A stretch of DNA of 64,000 bases, taken from positions 1,550,001 to 1,614,000 of the forward strand of contig NZ_CP107996.1 in NCBI RefSeq assembly GCF_036088315.1. The letters run 5' to 3'. The stretch's first letter is position 1. Each line of letters opens with the position of its first letter. The DNA comes from Streptomyces sp. NBC_00344 (GTDB taxonomy: Bacteria > Actinomycetota > Actinomycetes > Streptomycetales > Streptomycetaceae). The notes beneath the pieces were generated by a model. The model saw only the letters and a list, made by a program, of their open reading frames with translations, ran no database searches and was not told where the DNA came from. Made by a program: the position numbers and the translations under genes. Positions 55,346 through 64,000 of this stretch are shown here, in pieces.

Positions 55346-56134
55346 ATGCCCGAAGGAGACAGCGTCGCTCAGGCCGCGGTGCGCCTGCACGCGGCTCTCG
55401 CCGGTCGCCCCCTCATCCGGTCCGATCTGCGAGTGCCGCGCTTCGCCACCGCCGACCTCACCGGACGCACCGTTCTCGACGTCACGCCGCGCGGCAAGCA
55501 TCTGCTCGCCCGCATCGAGGGCGGCCTCACCCTGCACAGCCATCTGCGGATGGACGGCGCCTGGAAGATCTACTCCCCGGACGAGCACTGGCGTGGCGGC
55601 CCCGCGTACGAGATCCGCGCGGTGCTCGCCAACGCCGATCACACGGCGGTCGGCTACCGTCTGCCGGTGCTGGAGCTGCTGCGCACCGCGGACGAGAACA
55701 AGGCGGTGGGACACCTCGGACCGGATCTCCTGGGGCCCGACTGGGATCCGGAGACCGCGCTGAGCAATCTGCTGGCCGAAGCCTCCCGCCCCATTGGCGA
55801 GGCCCTCCTCGACCAGCGCAATCTGGCCGGCGTGGGCAATGTCTTCAAGTCCGAGATCTGTTTTCTGCTCCGTGTCACCCCCTGGCTCCCCACCGGCGAG
55901 CTCCGCCTTCCCGAGCGGGCCGTAACGGTGGCGAAGAAGCTTCTGGAGGCCAACCGGGACCGGCCGGTCCGGATGACGACAGGGCTGCGCAATCAGCGCC
56001 TGTTCGTCTACGGGCGGGCGCCCCGGCCATGTCTGCGGTGCGGGACCTCCGTCCGCAAGGCGAACCAGGGCGACGGCAGCCGTGAACGCCCGACCTACTG
56101 GTGCCCACGGTGCCAGGCGGGTCCCACGCCCTAG
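55346..56134 (+). CDS. nei: Endonuclease VIII-like DNA glycosylase/AP lyase (Fpg/Nei family)
   Basis: 262 aa. Removes oxidised bases and cuts the resulting abasic site. The N-terminus MPEGDSVAQAA supplies the catalytic Pro2-Glu3 pair; PRGKHLLARIEGG carries the conserved Lys, LDQRNLAGVGNVFKSEI the helix-two-turn-helix, and the C-terminal zinc finger has CLRCG and WCPRC. Asp rather than Leu after Gly fits Nei more than Fpg. ATG at 55346 with GGTGGG close by. Lies 146 bp after lhr, same direction. Confidence 0.95.
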   Translation: MPEGDSVAQAAVRLHAALAGRPLIRSDLRVPRFATADLTGRTVLDVTPRGKHLLARIEGGLTLHSHLRMDGAWKIYSPDEHWRGGPAYEIRAVLANADHTAVGYRLPVLELLRTADENKAVGHLGPDLLGPDWDPETALSNLLAEASRPIGEALLDQRNLAGVGNVFKSEICFLLRVTPWLPTGELRLPERAVTVAKKLLEANRDRPVRMTTGLRNQRLFVYGRAPRPCLRCGTSVRKANQGDGSRERPTYWCPRCQAGPTP

Positions 56135-56150
56135 TTGACGGCCCGTCGCT

Positions 56151-56399
56151 TCAGCTCACGCCGTCGCCCGCCCCGGTCCCCCCGTCGGGTTCCGCAGCTG
56201 CCGCGCGCCTTGACGACACGGCGGCAGGCACCGCGACGACATGCACGGGCAGCAGGCTGAGGCCCCAGCCGCCGACGGCCACGGCGCTCTCCAGCGGCCC
56301 CACGTCTGCGGGCGCCAGCACCAGCCTCAGCGCCACCCAGCACCACAGCCCGCTCGCCACCGCAGCCGACGCCAGAGCCGGCACCCGTCGCTCTACCAT
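56151..56399 (-). CDS. Small hypothetical membrane protein
   Basis: 82 aa. Two hydrophobic helices, VPALASAAVASGLWCWVALR and LESAVAVGGWGLSLLPVHVV, joined by a short loop, then a charged tail rich in Ala, Glu and Gly. GGAGGAGG lies 5 bases before the ATG at 56399, which makes translation convincing. Function unknown. Converges with nei. Confidence 0.75.
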   Translation of the reverse strand: MVERRVPALASAAVASGLWCWVALRLVLAPADVGPLESAVAVGGWGLSLLPVHVVAVPAAVSSRRAAAAEPDGGTGAGDGVS

Positions 56400-56497
56400 G
56401 ACTGCCTCCTCCGACCGACGCTAAAGCGTGTTCCAGAGGAGGACAATCACCCGGGCGGAGGGCGCGCCGGGCGCGCACCCGGCGCCTATGCACAGCA

Positions 56498-56968
56498 TCA
56501 CGCGCTCTCCGCCTGGAACATCCATGCATGCTTTTCGAGGTCGGCAGCGACACCGATCAGCAGATCCTGGGTCACCGGATCCGGTTCGTCGGTCGTCTTG
56601 ATGCGCTCCCGCATGCGCTCGATGACCGCTCCGAGTGCGGTCACCAGGATCCGCACGGCGTCGCCGTCCTTGATCCAGCCCTCCGGCGCCTCGCTGATGG
56701 CACTCGTTCTGGACACCGTCGCCGCCCGCCCGTCAGGGGTAACGCCGATCGCCGAGGCCCGTTCCGCCACGGTGTCGGTGTACTGCCGGGCCGTGTCCAC
56801 CACCTCGTCGAGCTGGAGGTGCACGGACCTGAAGCGGGGGCCGACCACGTTCCAGTGCACCTGCTTGGCCACCAGGGACAGATCGACGAGATCCGCGAGC
56901 GCGCCCTGAAGTGCGTCTCCGACCACCTTCAGATCGGCGTCGGACAGAGAGCTTTTCACGCCAGCCAT
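56498..56968 (-). CDS. dps: Dps-family DNA-protection/ferritin-like protein
   Basis: 156 aa. Forms a 12-subunit shell that stores iron and shields DNA from oxidation. Ferroxidase residues are in VAKQVHWNVVGPRFRSVHLQ and LDEVVDTARQY, shared across the dimer interface; ADLEKHAWMFQAES ends the fold. It lacks the long Lys-rich tails of some Dps proteins and resembles DpsB of S. coelicolor. AGGAGG precedes the ATG at 56968. Confidence 0.95.
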   Translation of the reverse strand: MAGVKSSLSDADLKVVGDALQGALADLVDLSLVAKQVHWNVVGPRFRSVHLQLDEVVDTARQYTDTVAERASAIGVTPDGRAATVSRTSAISEAPEGWIKDGDAVRILVTALGAVIERMRERIKTTDEPDPVTQDLLIGVAADLEKHAWMFQAESA

Positions 56969-57047
56969 GCGAAATCCTCCTGTATGTTCGTACGTCCTTT
57001 CCACCATGGCACATCTACGGACAAGTCGGGCATCACGGACATAAAAA

Positions 57048-57083
57048 CAGCTCCGGCCGGTCCCTCGGGACCGGCCGGAGCTG
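57048..57083 (-). terminator. Rho-independent terminator of clgR
   Basis: CAGCTCCGGCCGGTCCC and its exact complement GGGACCGGCCGGAGCTG form a 17-bp arm pair separated by two bases, followed on the minus strand by TTTTTAT. A textbook terminator with a U tract, rare in this genome, 11 bases after the clgR stop. Confidence 0.92.
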
Positions 57084-57094
57084 TATCGCTCTCG

Positions 57095-57478
57095 CTAAGC
57101 AGCGACGACGTCCACCGCTTCCGCGGGGGCCTTGATCGTCACTCGTTCAGTCGCTACACCCGTCACCGAGGACACGGAGACGGAATTGAGCATCGACCGT
57201 ACCGGCGCGGGTACAGGCTCGCTGGCAGCTGCCGACTCGGCCAGCTCGGCGAGCGAGAGTTCGTCGCTCACTTCACGCATGAGCTCGGACATCCGTACGT
57301 CAAGCGCGTCGCAGATCGCGGAGAGCAGCTCGGAGGATGCCTCCTTCTGCCCCCGCTCCACCTCGGACAGATAACCGAGAGAGACTCGGGCGGACGAGGA
57401 GACTTCGCGCAGAGTACGGCCCTGGCGCTGGCGCTGCCGACGCAGCACGTCACCCAACAGGCGACGGAGCAGAATCAT
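57095..57478 (-). CDS. clgR: ClgR-like XRE-family activator of Clp protease genes
   Basis: About 127 aa. The helix-turn-helix is in [20 protein letters not shown] and [20 protein letters not shown], then [15 protein letters not shown]. It activates clp and related stress genes in actinobacteria. The C-terminus ends AVDVVAA; the terminal Ala-Ala is known in S. lividans ClgR to mark the protein for ClpP degradation, giving a feedback loop. The ATG at 57478 sits behind GAGGGAG. Position beside cinA-pgsA agrees with mycobacterial pgsA3-clgR order. Confidence 0.92.
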   Translation of the reverse strand: MILLRRLLGDVLRRQRQRQGRTLREVSSSARVSLGYLSEVERGQKEASSELLSAICDALDVRMSELMREVSDELSLAELAESAAASEPVPAPVRSMLNSVSVSSVTGVATERVTIKAPAEAVDVVAA

Positions 57479-57587
57479 CGGTGGCTCCCTCCTCGGACCG
57501 CGTAGCCGCATCCTTCTCGCCCCACCGTACCGCCTCGCGCCGCGGCCGTGCGGGGAGCGATGTCGTGTTCACTCAGGGCTGCAAACA

Positions 57588-58097
57588 TCAATTCCCCCCG
57601 TTCTGTTCCGTATCCTGTGCCCGCGCATTCTCGCGGAGTTCGACGGAGAGCAGCTCAAGAACGCTTCGTACGCTCTCCATACGGATTTCCGCCCTGTCCC
57701 CGTTCAACCGCAAGGCAGCCACATTCCCGGCGCCTCCGGGTCCGGAAACCGCTAGAAATACCGTTCCCACGGGCTGCCCGTCCTGTGCGTCAGGTCCGGC
57801 CACCCCGGTGGTCGCCATTCCCCAGTCGGCACCCATCACCCGCCGTACCCCGGCCGCCATCTGCTGTGCCACCTCGGCGTTCACCGGACCGCGCGCGTCG
57901 AGGAGCGCGCCGTCGACACCCAGAACATCGTGCTTCAGAGCGGTGGCGTAAGCGGTCACGGACCCGCGGAAGACCCGCGAGGCCCCCGGCACCGATGTGA
58001 GCTCCGCGGCCACCAGGCCGCCGGTCAGGGACTCGGCAGCGGCGAGGGTCTCACCGCGCCCGGCGAGCGTCCGGAGCACCAGGGCTGCGGCGCTCAC
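57588..58097 (-). CDS. cinA: CinA-family nicotinamide-nucleotide amidohydrolase
   Basis: 169 aa, only the C-terminal (PncC) domain of CinA; the N-terminal MoaB-like domain of longer CinA proteins is absent. Converts NMN to NaMN and ammonia in pyridine-nucleotide recycling. Motifs: LAAAESLTGGLVAAELT, FRGSVTAYATALKHDVLGV and GVAGPDAQDGQPVGTVFLAV. The GTG at 58097 overlaps the pgsA stop by 4 bases, so it is coupled to pgsA. Confidence 0.93.
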   Translation of the reverse strand: MSAAALVLRTLAGRGETLAAAESLTGGLVAAELTSVPGASRVFRGSVTAYATALKHDVLGVDGALLDARGPVNAEVAQQMAAGVRRVMGADWGMATTGVAGPDAQDGQPVGTVFLAVSGPGGAGNVAALRLNGDRAEIRMESVRSVLELLSVELRENARAQDTEQNGGN

Positions 58098-58750
58098 CGT
58101 GCGGCCCGCTCCGCCGCAAGCCCCATACGCCGCGCCGTCACAGCCTGCTGTACATAGTCAAGTCCGGTCACCACGGTCAGCACCACGGCGACCGCCATGA
58201 CCCAGAACCGCAGCGTGGCCAGCGGGCCGGTGAGAGCCAGGACGTACATCCCCACCGCCGTGCCCTGCGCCAGCGTCTTGAGCTTTCCGCCCCGGCTGGC
58301 CGGAATCACCGCGTGCCTGATCACCCAGAACCGCATGAGCGTGATGCCCAGCTCACGGAAGAGGATCACCCCCGTCACCCACCAGGGCAGATCTCCGAGA
58401 TACGACAGGCAGATCAGCGCCGCCCCCATGATCGCCTTGTCGGCGATGGGATCGGCGATCTTGCCGAAGTCGGTGACCAGGTTGTACGTACGGGCCAGAT
58501 GACCGTCGAAGATGTCAGTGATCATCGCGACGGCGAAGGCGGCCCATGCCCAGGCACGCCACTCCGGGTCATAGCCCCCGTCATGGAGCAGCAGGAGGAC
58601 GAAGCCGGGCACGAGGACCAGCCGGACCATGGTGAGCAGGTTGGCGACGTTCCACAGGCTGGCCTGGTTGACGGCCGCAGCGCCCAGCTTGCCCCCGGGG
58701 GCCGGCTTTGCTCCGGTACCGCCGGTGGCGGATGCCGGGACTCCGGTCAT
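58094..58750 (-). CDS. pgsA: CDP-diacylglycerol--glycerol-3-phosphate 3-phosphatidyltransferase
   Basis: 218 aa membrane enzyme for phosphatidylglycerol-phosphate synthesis. The CDP-alcohol phosphotransferase signature is complete in [20 protein letters not shown] followed by IADK: D-G-x2-A-R-x8-G-x3-D-x3-D. Four or more hydrophobic helices. The ATG at 58750 overlaps the rimO stop by 4 bases, so rimO-pgsA-cinA are translationally coupled. Confidence 0.95.
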   Translation of the reverse strand: MTGVPASATGGTGAKPAPGGKLGAAAVNQASLWNVANLLTMVRLVLVPGFVLLLLHDGGYDPEWRAWAWAAFAVAMITDIFDGHLARTYNLVTDFGKIADPIADKAIMGAALICLSYLGDLPWWVTGVILFRELGITLMRFWVIRHAVIPASRGGKLKTLAQGTAVGMYVLALTGPLATLRFWVMAVAVVLTVVTGLDYVQQAVTARRMGLAAERAAR

Positions 58751-60210
58751 CTGCCTGCCTCCTCACCGAGACACTCGGCCACCAGGTCGACGCCTTCGGT
58801 ACCGACCACCTTTGCCACGACCATACGGCCGGGGACGAGGCCCTCGCTTGCCGTGAAGATCACCTGGCCGTCCGTCTCGGGGGCCTGGTGCTCCGCGCGG
58901 CCCACCGCGCCGTCCACCTCGTCGACTGACTCGACCAGCACCGACAGGGTGTCACCGAGCCGCTCCTCGGCCCGCTGGGAGGTCAGCTCCTCGGCGAGGC
59001 GGGAAATGTGCGCCAGCCGCTCGGCGATGACGTCGGCGTCCAGCTTGTTCTCGTAACCGACCGCCTCGGTACCGTCCTCGTCGGAGTAACCGAAGACTCC
59101 GATGGCATCCAGCCGCGCCCCGGTGAGGAAGCGCTCGAGCTCGGCGAGGTCGGCCTCGCTCTCGCCGGGGAAGCCCACGATGAAGTTGGACCGGACCCCC
59201 GCCTGCGGAGCCTTGCCGCGGATGGTGTCCAGCAGCTCGAGGAACCTGTCGGTGTCCCCGAAGCGCCGCATCGCACGCAGCACGCCGGGCGCCGAGTGCT
59301 GGAAGGAGAGGTCGAAGTAGGGCGCGACCTTCGGTGTCGAGGTCAGGACGTCGATGAGTCCGGGGCGCATCTCGGCGGGCTGCAGATAGCTGACGCGGAT
59401 CCGCTCGATGCCCTCGACCTCGGCGAGCTCGGGCAGCAGCGTCTCCAGAAGCCGGATGTCGCCGAGGTCCTTGCCGTACGAGGTGTTGTTCTCGGAGACC
59501 AGCATGACCTCCTTCACACCCTGTCCGGCCAGCCAGCGCGTCTCACCGAGGACATCGGACGGACGCCGGGAGATGAAGGAACCGCGGAAGGAGGGGATGG
59601 CGCAGAAGGAACAGCGGCGGTCGCAGCCCGACGCCAGCTTCACCGACGCGACGGGGCTGTTTCCGAGCCGGCGCCGCAGCGGCGCCCGGGGTCCGGAAAC
59701 CGGAGCGACACCTTCCGGAAGGTCCTCCGGCGGTGCGTCCTGGGCGTGGCCCGGAAGTGCGACCGAGGACGAGTCCTGCCGGTCGGCCGGGCTGATCGGC
59801 AGCAGCTTGCGCCGGTCGCGCGGGGTGTGCGAGGCGTGGATTCCGCCGTTGAGGATGGTCTGGAGCCGGTCGGAGATATCCGCGTAGTCGTCGAACCCGA
59901 GGATTCCGTCCGCCTCCGGGAGGGCTTCGGCGAGGTCCTTGCCGTACCGCTCGGCCATGCAGCCGACCGCGACGACGGCCTGGGTTCTGCCGTGATCCTT
60001 GAGATCATTGGCTTCGAGCAGGGCGTCTACGGAGTCCTTTTTGGCGGCTTCGACGAATCCGCAGGTGTTGACGACGGCCACGTCAGCAGCGGCGGCGTCC
60101 TCGACGAGGTCCCAGCCGTCCGCTGCCAGGCGGCCTGCGAGCTCCTCCGAGTCCACCTCGTTACGGGCGCAGCCAAGAGTGACAAGGGCGACGGTACGGC
60201 GTTCGGGCAT
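58747..60210 (-). CDS. rimO: Ribosomal protein S12 methylthiotransferase
   Basis: 487 aa radical-SAM enzyme that adds a methylthio group to an Asp of ribosomal protein S12. Auxiliary-cluster cysteines in [32 protein letters not shown] and [11 protein letters not shown]; radical cluster in [19 protein letters not shown]-terminal TRAM domain near [17 protein letters not shown] Pro-rich insertion (residues ~135-170) is usual in Streptomyces. Paralogue of MiaB in this window, but LGCARN and the overall pattern fit RimO. Confidence 0.95.
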   Translation of the reverse strand: MPERRTVALVTLGCARNEVDSEELAGRLAADGWDLVEDAAAADVAVVNTCGFVEAAKKDSVDALLEANDLKDHGRTQAVVAVGCMAERYGKDLAEALPEADGILGFDDYADISDRLQTILNGGIHASHTPRDRRKLLPISPADRQDSSSVALPGHAQDAPPEDLPEGVAPVSGPRAPLRRRLGNSPVASVKLASGCDRRCSFCAIPSFRGSFISRRPSDVLGETRWLAGQGVKEVMLVSENNTSYGKDLGDIRLLETLLPELAEVEGIERIRVSYLQPAEMRPGLIDVLTSTPKVAPYFDLSFQHSAPGVLRAMRRFGDTDRFLELLDTIRGKAPQAGVRSNFIVGFPGESEADLAELERFLTGARLDAIGVFGYSDEDGTEAVGYENKLDADVIAERLAHISRLAEELTSQRAEERLGDTLSVLVESVDEVDGAVGRAEHQAPETDGQVIFTASEGLVPGRMVVAKVVGTEGVDLVAECLGEEAGR

Positions 60211-60258
60211 GGGCTCAAGACTACTTTGTCCCGGCCCATACCCGATCCGCGAGGGTGA

Positions 60259-61059
60259 TCAGCCGACCTCGGGGTCGCCCTTGGTGTAGGAAAGACGCTC
60301 GACCTGGCCTGTCTGGAAGTCGTTCTGGACGTCCTTGCCGTTCACGAACAACTGGATCGCGCCGGCGTTGCCGAGGATCAGATCGACCTGCTGCCCGTCG
60401 GTGAAGGTCCGGGACTCGCCCTTGGCGAGCGTTCCGTCGAAGAGCAGCTTGCCGTTGTGCGCCTTCGCCGAGATCCAGCTCTTGTCGTCGACCGCGGACA
60501 CCTTGACCGTGACCTTGTCCTTCGGCACGGCCGCGATGGCGCTGTCCGACGGCTCGGGTTTCGGCGGTGCGGATTTGCTGGGGGTGGGCTTCGGCGCCTT
60601 GGTGGCGGTCGTGGGACCGCTGGCGACGGAGTTCTTGCCCTGGCTGCCGCTGCCACCGCCGAACATGGTGAAGCCGACGAACCCGATCACGGCGACGATC
60701 GCCGCCACCATCGCGGCGGTCCAGTTCGGACGACGGCGCTCGGGCCTGATCCGTTCCGCCTCGAAGAGCGGCGCCGCCGGAGTGGGGGCGGGACGTCCGC
60801 CGCGCTCGGCGTCGTACTGCTCGATGAGGGGGGCCGGCTCGACGCCCACGGCGCGGGCGAGCGTGCGGATATGGCCGCGGGCGTACACATCGCCGCCGCA
60901 GCGGGAGAAGTCGTCCTGTTCGATCGCGTGCACGATGGGGATGCGCACCCGTGTGGAGGTACTGATCTCGTCAACCGTGAGGCCCGCGGCGATCCGGGCC
61001 TGCTGGAGGGTATGACCGATCGAAGGACGGTTGTCTTCGGGGGAGTTGCCGATGGACAC
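60259..61059 (-). CDS. RodZ-like helix-turn-helix membrane protein (DUF4115)
   Basis: 266 aa. Cytoplasmic HTH (GHTLQQARIAAGLTVDEIS, residues ~14-80), a single helix WTAAMVAAIVAVIGFVGFTM near 120, a Ser/Pro/Lys-rich linker and an extracellular DUF4115 domain with FDGTLAKGESRTFTDGQQVD. This is the RodZ architecture, which in rods links MreB to the cell-wall machinery; in Streptomyces it probably supports cell-wall or division functions and sits beside ftsK. GTG at 61059 with AAAGG upstream. Confidence 0.9.
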   Translation of the reverse strand: MSIGNSPEDNRPSIGHTLQQARIAAGLTVDEISTSTRVRIPIVHAIEQDDFSRCGGDVYARGHIRTLARAVGVEPAPLIEQYDAERGGRPAPTPAAPLFEAERIRPERRRPNWTAAMVAAIVAVIGFVGFTMFGGGSGSQGKNSVASGPTTATKAPKPTPSKSAPPKPEPSDSAIAAVPKDKVTVKVSAVDDKSWISAKAHNGKLLFDGTLAKGESRTFTDGQQVDLILGNAGAIQLFVNGKDVQNDFQTGQVERLSYTKGDPEVG

Positions 61060-61262
61060 GGGGGCGCCTTTCGAGCGTGAGCCACCTGCTGGATGTTCAG
61101 TCTAGGGGGGTGGAGAAAGGGTGGGGCAACCGGAGGGCGGAGTTTGTACGCCATCAGGTCTGTCGTTGATCCGGTGTTCCCGGACGGCCCGACTTCGGAA
61201 CATTTCCCGGCCCTCTCTCCAACTTGACGTACGGCCGGGGGAAACGGTTGCCCTCCGAACCA

Positions 61263-64000
61263 TTACGGATGAGCCTCTCCGCGGATGACCGCGAGTACTC
61301 CATCCAGTTCATCGGGCTTCACCATGACGTCGCGGGCCTTCGACCCTTCGCTCGGTCCGACGATGTTCCGCGACTCCATCAGGTCCATGAGCCGGCCCGC
61401 CTTGGCGAAGCCGACCCGCAGCTTGCGCTGCAGCATCGACGTCGAACCGAACTGGGTAGAGACAACCAGCTCGGCCGCCTGGCACAGCAGGTCCAGGTCA
61501 TCGCCGATGTCCTCATCGATCTCCTTCTTCTGTTTGGTGCCGACCACGACGTCATCGCGGAAGACCGGTGCCATCTGGTCCTTGCAGTGCTGGACGACAA
61601 GGGCGACCTCGTCCTCGGTCACGAAGGCGCCCTGCATACGGGTCGGCTTGTTCGCACCCATGGGCAGGAAGAGCCCGTCGCCCTTGCCGATCAGCTTCTC
61701 CGCGCCCGGCTGGTCGAGGATGACCCGGCTGTCGGCCAGCGACGAGGTGGCGAAGGCGAGCCGGGAAGGCACATTCGCCTTGATCAGCCCGGTGACGACA
61801 TCGACCGACGGCCGCTGGGTGGCGAGTACCAGATGGATACCGGCAGCCCGTGCCAGCTGGGTGATCCGCACGATCGAATCCTCGACATCCCTCGGCGCGA
61901 CCATCATCAGGTCCGCCAGCTCATCGACGATCACCAGGAGATAGGGGTACGGCGAGAGCTCGCGTTCGCTGCCCTCCGGCGCCTTTGCCTTGCCGTTGCG
62001 CACAGCCTGGTTGAAGTCGTCGATGTGCCGGTAGCCGTACGCGGCGAGGTCGTCGTAGCGCAGGTCCATCTCCCGCACCACCCACTGCAGAGCCTCCGCG
62101 GCCTTCTTCGGGTTGGTGATGATCGGGGTGATGAGGTGCGGGATGCCCTCGTAGGCGGTGAGCTCAACCCGCTTGGGATCGACCAGCACCATCCGGACGT
62201 CCTCGGGCGTCGCCCTTATCATCACCGAGGTGATCAGACAGTTGATGCAGGAGGATTTGCCCGATCCGGTCGCGCCTGCCACCAGGACGTGCGGCATCTT
62301 GGCGAGGTTGGCCATCACGTAGCCGCCCTCGACATCCTTGCCGAGCGCCACCAGCATCGGGTGATCATCCTCGGCCGCGTCCGCGAGGCGCAGCACATCG
62401 CCCAGGTTGACCATCTCGCGGTCGGTGTTCGGGATCTCGATACCGACCGCTGACTTCCCCGGGATCGGCGAGATGATCCTCACGTCCGGGCTTGCGACGG
62501 CGTAGGCGATGTTCTTGGTGAGTGCGGTGATCCGCTCGACCTTCACGGCGGGACCCAGTTCGACCTCGTACCGGGTGACCGTGGGACCGCGGGTGAAGCC
62601 GGTGACAGCGGCGTCGACCTTGAACTCCATGAAGACGTTCGACAGCGCGGCGACGACCACGTCGTTGGCCGCACTGCGGGTTTTCCCGGGCCCACCGCGT
62701 TCCAGCAGGTCGAGCGACGGCAGCGCGTAACTGATGTCGCCGGACAGCTGCAGTTGCTCGGCGCGGGCCGGCAGTGGCTCCGACGTCTTCGGCGAAGCCT
62801 TGGTCAGATCCGGCACGGACTGGGCCCCGGAGTCCTCGGACCGGGACGGCCGCCCGGCTTCGCGAGCCGACGGCACCGGCGCGGACGGGGACTTCGACGG
62901 AGTGGTGCCCTCGACCCGGTCGCGGTCCACCGCCACGCCCTGCGTCAGATCCGCGACCAGCGGCGATGGCGGCAGCCCGTTCAGTACGGCTCCGTCCAGC
63001 GCCGCGGCGGCCGCCGCTGCCACATCCACGGCGTCCATGGAGCGGCCGGAAGCGGGCTGCACCGACTGCCGGCGCGGCCGGCGGCGCCGGGTGAGGGCCT
63101 CCTCCTCCGCGTCGTCGGGGCCCATCGAGTCAGCGGAGCCCGCGCGGCCGCGGGAGGGTCGCCGGGATCCCGCGGGCAGCGCCTCGCGCCACTGCTCTTC
63201 GTACCGCTCGTCGTCCTCCGCCGATTCGTCGCCCGGCGCGGGATCGACGATGCCCAGCCTCGCTCCCAGCGCCCTCAACCGTTGCGGGATGGCGTTGACC
63301 GGCGTGGCAGTGACGACCAGCAGCCCGAAGACGGTCAGCAGCAGAAGCAGCGGTACGGCGAGCACCTCGCCCATCATGAAGATCAGCGGCTTGGACGCGG
63401 CCCAGCCGATCAGTCCGCCCGCGTCCTGCAGAGCAGCGGTGCCCTCACCGCGTCCCGGCGCGCCACAGGCGATGTGGACCTGCCCGAGAACGCCGACGAC
63501 CAGCGCGGAGAGCCCGATGACGATCCGCCCGTTGGCCTCCGGCTTCTCCGGATAGAGAATCAGCCGCACGGCGATCGCGCCCAGCAGTATCGGCACCAGC
63601 AGGTCGAGCCGGCCGAAGGCGCCGGTGATCAGCATCTCGACGAGATCGCCGACCGGGCCGTGAAGATTCGACCAGGTACCGGCGGCGACGACCAACGCGA
63701 GACCGAGCAGCAGCAGGGCGACGCCGTCCTTGCGATGAGCGGGGTCGAGCCCTTTCGCCCCACGGCCTATGCCGCGGAACATGGCACCGACGCCATGGGC
63801 GACGCCGAGCCAGAGCGCCCTGATGAGCCGGTACACACCGCCGGTGGGGGACGGTGCCGCCTTGGGCAACGGCCTGGCAGCCGCCTTCCTGGCAGGCGCC
63901 CTCCTGGCGGGGACGGTCTTCTTCGCCACAGCCTTCTTCGCTGCGGTCTTCTTCGCGGGCGCCGCCTTCCTGGCTGCGCCCGCTGCACGGCCGGCGCGCG
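61263..64000 (-). CDS. ftsK: DNA translocase FtsK (N-terminus beyond right edge)
   Basis: At least 912 residues; the frame remains open to the end of the window, with Lys/Ala-rich repeats (PAKKTAAKKAVAKKTVPARR), so the true start lies outside. Four to five membrane helices (for example LLLLTVFGLLVVTATPV), a Pro/Ser-rich linker, then the motor: Walker A VAGATGSGKSSCIN, Walker B YLLVIVDELADLMMV, and the C-terminal gamma winged helix (STSMLQRKLRVGFAKAGRLM). It moves chromosomes through sporulation septa. Confidence 0.97.
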   Translation of the reverse strand, partial: RAGRAAGAARKAAPAKKTAAKKAVAKKTVPARRAPARKAAARPLPKAAPSPTGGVYRLIRALWLGVAHGVGAMFRGIGRGAKGLDPAHRKDGVALLLLGLALVVAAGTWSNLHGPVGDLVEMLITGAFGRLDLLVPILLGAIAVRLILYPEKPEANGRIVIGLSALVVGVLGQVHIACGAPGRGEGTAALQDAGGLIGWAASKPLIFMMGEVLAVPLLLLLTVFGLLVVTATPVNAIPQRLRALGARLGIVDPAPGDESAEDDERYEEQWREALPAGSRRPSRGRAGSADSMGPDDAEEEALTRRRRPRRQSVQPASGRSMDAVDVAAAAAAALDGAVLNGLPPSPLVADLTQGVAVDRDRVEGTTPSKSPSAPVPSAREAGRPSRSEDSGAQSVPDLTKASPKTSEPLPARAEQLQLSGDISYALPSLDLLERGGPGKTRSAANDVVVAALSNVFMEFKVDAAVTGFTRGPTVTRYEVELGPAVKVERITALTKNIAYAVASPDVRIISPIPGKSAVGIEIPNTDREMVNLGDVLRLADAAEDDHPMLVALGKDVEGGYVMANLAKMPHVLVAGATGSGKSSCINCLITSVMIRATPEDVRMVLVDPKRVELTAYEGIPHLITPIITNPKKAAEALQWVVREMDLRYDDLAAYGYRHIDDFNQAVRNGKAKAPEGSERELSPYPYLLVIVDELADLMMVAPRDVEDSIVRITQLARAAGIHLVLATQRPSVDVVTGLIKANVPSRLAFATSSLADSRVILDQPGAEKLIGKGDGLFLPMGANKPTRMQGAFVTEDEVALVVQHCKDQMAPVFRDDVVVGTKQKKEIDEDIGDDLDLLCQAAELVVSTQFGSTSMLQRKLRVGFAKAGRLMDLMESRNIVGPSEGSKARDVMVKPDELDGVLAVIRGEAHP

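Overview
This is high-GC actinobacterial DNA with Streptomyces codon use (G or C in almost every third codon position, many GTG and a few TTG starts, AGGAGG-type ribosome sites, several genes whose start codon sits just behind the -10 hexamer). The gene order rnhB, nrdJ-nrdR/lexA, hflX, dapF, miaA, miaB, gluR/gluK-gluABCD, recX-recA, lhr-nei, dps, clgR, cinA-pgsA-rimO-ftsK matches, from memory, the conserved chromosome core of Streptomyces (roughly the SCO5812 to SCO5750 stretch of S. coelicolor). I see no rRNA, tRNA, insertion sequence, phage or CRISPR.

Layout. 1-7.4 kb: the edge of a Pro/Arg-rich protein, RNase HII, a TetR regulator divergent from a DHA2 efflux pump with a clear palindrome between them, then a leftward run of single-function genes (ADP-ribosylglycohydrolase, histidine phosphatase, YdbC-like protein, arylamine N-acetyltransferase). 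7.4-14.3 kb: B12-dependent ribonucleotide reductase nrdJ with its repressor nrdR, divergent from lexA; two NrdR boxes and a LexA box share the 0.5 kb between them; a DinG-family helicase follows. 14.4-20.4 kb: a four-gene NRPS-independent siderophore operon (aminotransferase, two IucA/IucC synthetases, acyltransferase) lacking the usual decarboxylase, hydroxylase, transporter and any visible iron box. 20.7-23.1 kb: two tandem secreted trypsin-like proteases. 23.2-34.1 kb: hflX, a secreted M1 peptidase, a long RelA/SpoT homologue, dapF, miaA, miaB and small proteins. 34.2-41 kb: TAXI-type binding protein, GluK/GluR two-component system and the glutamate ABC transporter gluABCD. 41-44 kb: FAD monooxygenase, then a cysteine-rich leader peptide upstream of cysteine dioxygenase and rhodanese. 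44-64 kb: recX-recA, AI-2E family transporter, AzlCD with an AraC regulator, lhr, nei, dps, clgR, cinA-pgsA-rimO, a RodZ-like protein and ftsK, which runs off the right edge.

How it works together. The strongest theme is DNA maintenance with two visible control layers. LexA-type boxes lie before lexA and recA. A second motif, the RecA-NDp promoter bound by PafBC in mycobacteria (TTGTCRGTG, 8 nt, TANNNT), lies before recA, before the DinG-like helicase and, in weaker form, before lhr. The last two place the start codon within 10 nt of the -10, so their mRNAs should be leaderless or nearly so. The most unusual regulatory element is the leaderless 28-codon reading frame with three late Cys codons in front of cysteine dioxygenase, which looks like a cysteine-sensing attenuator.
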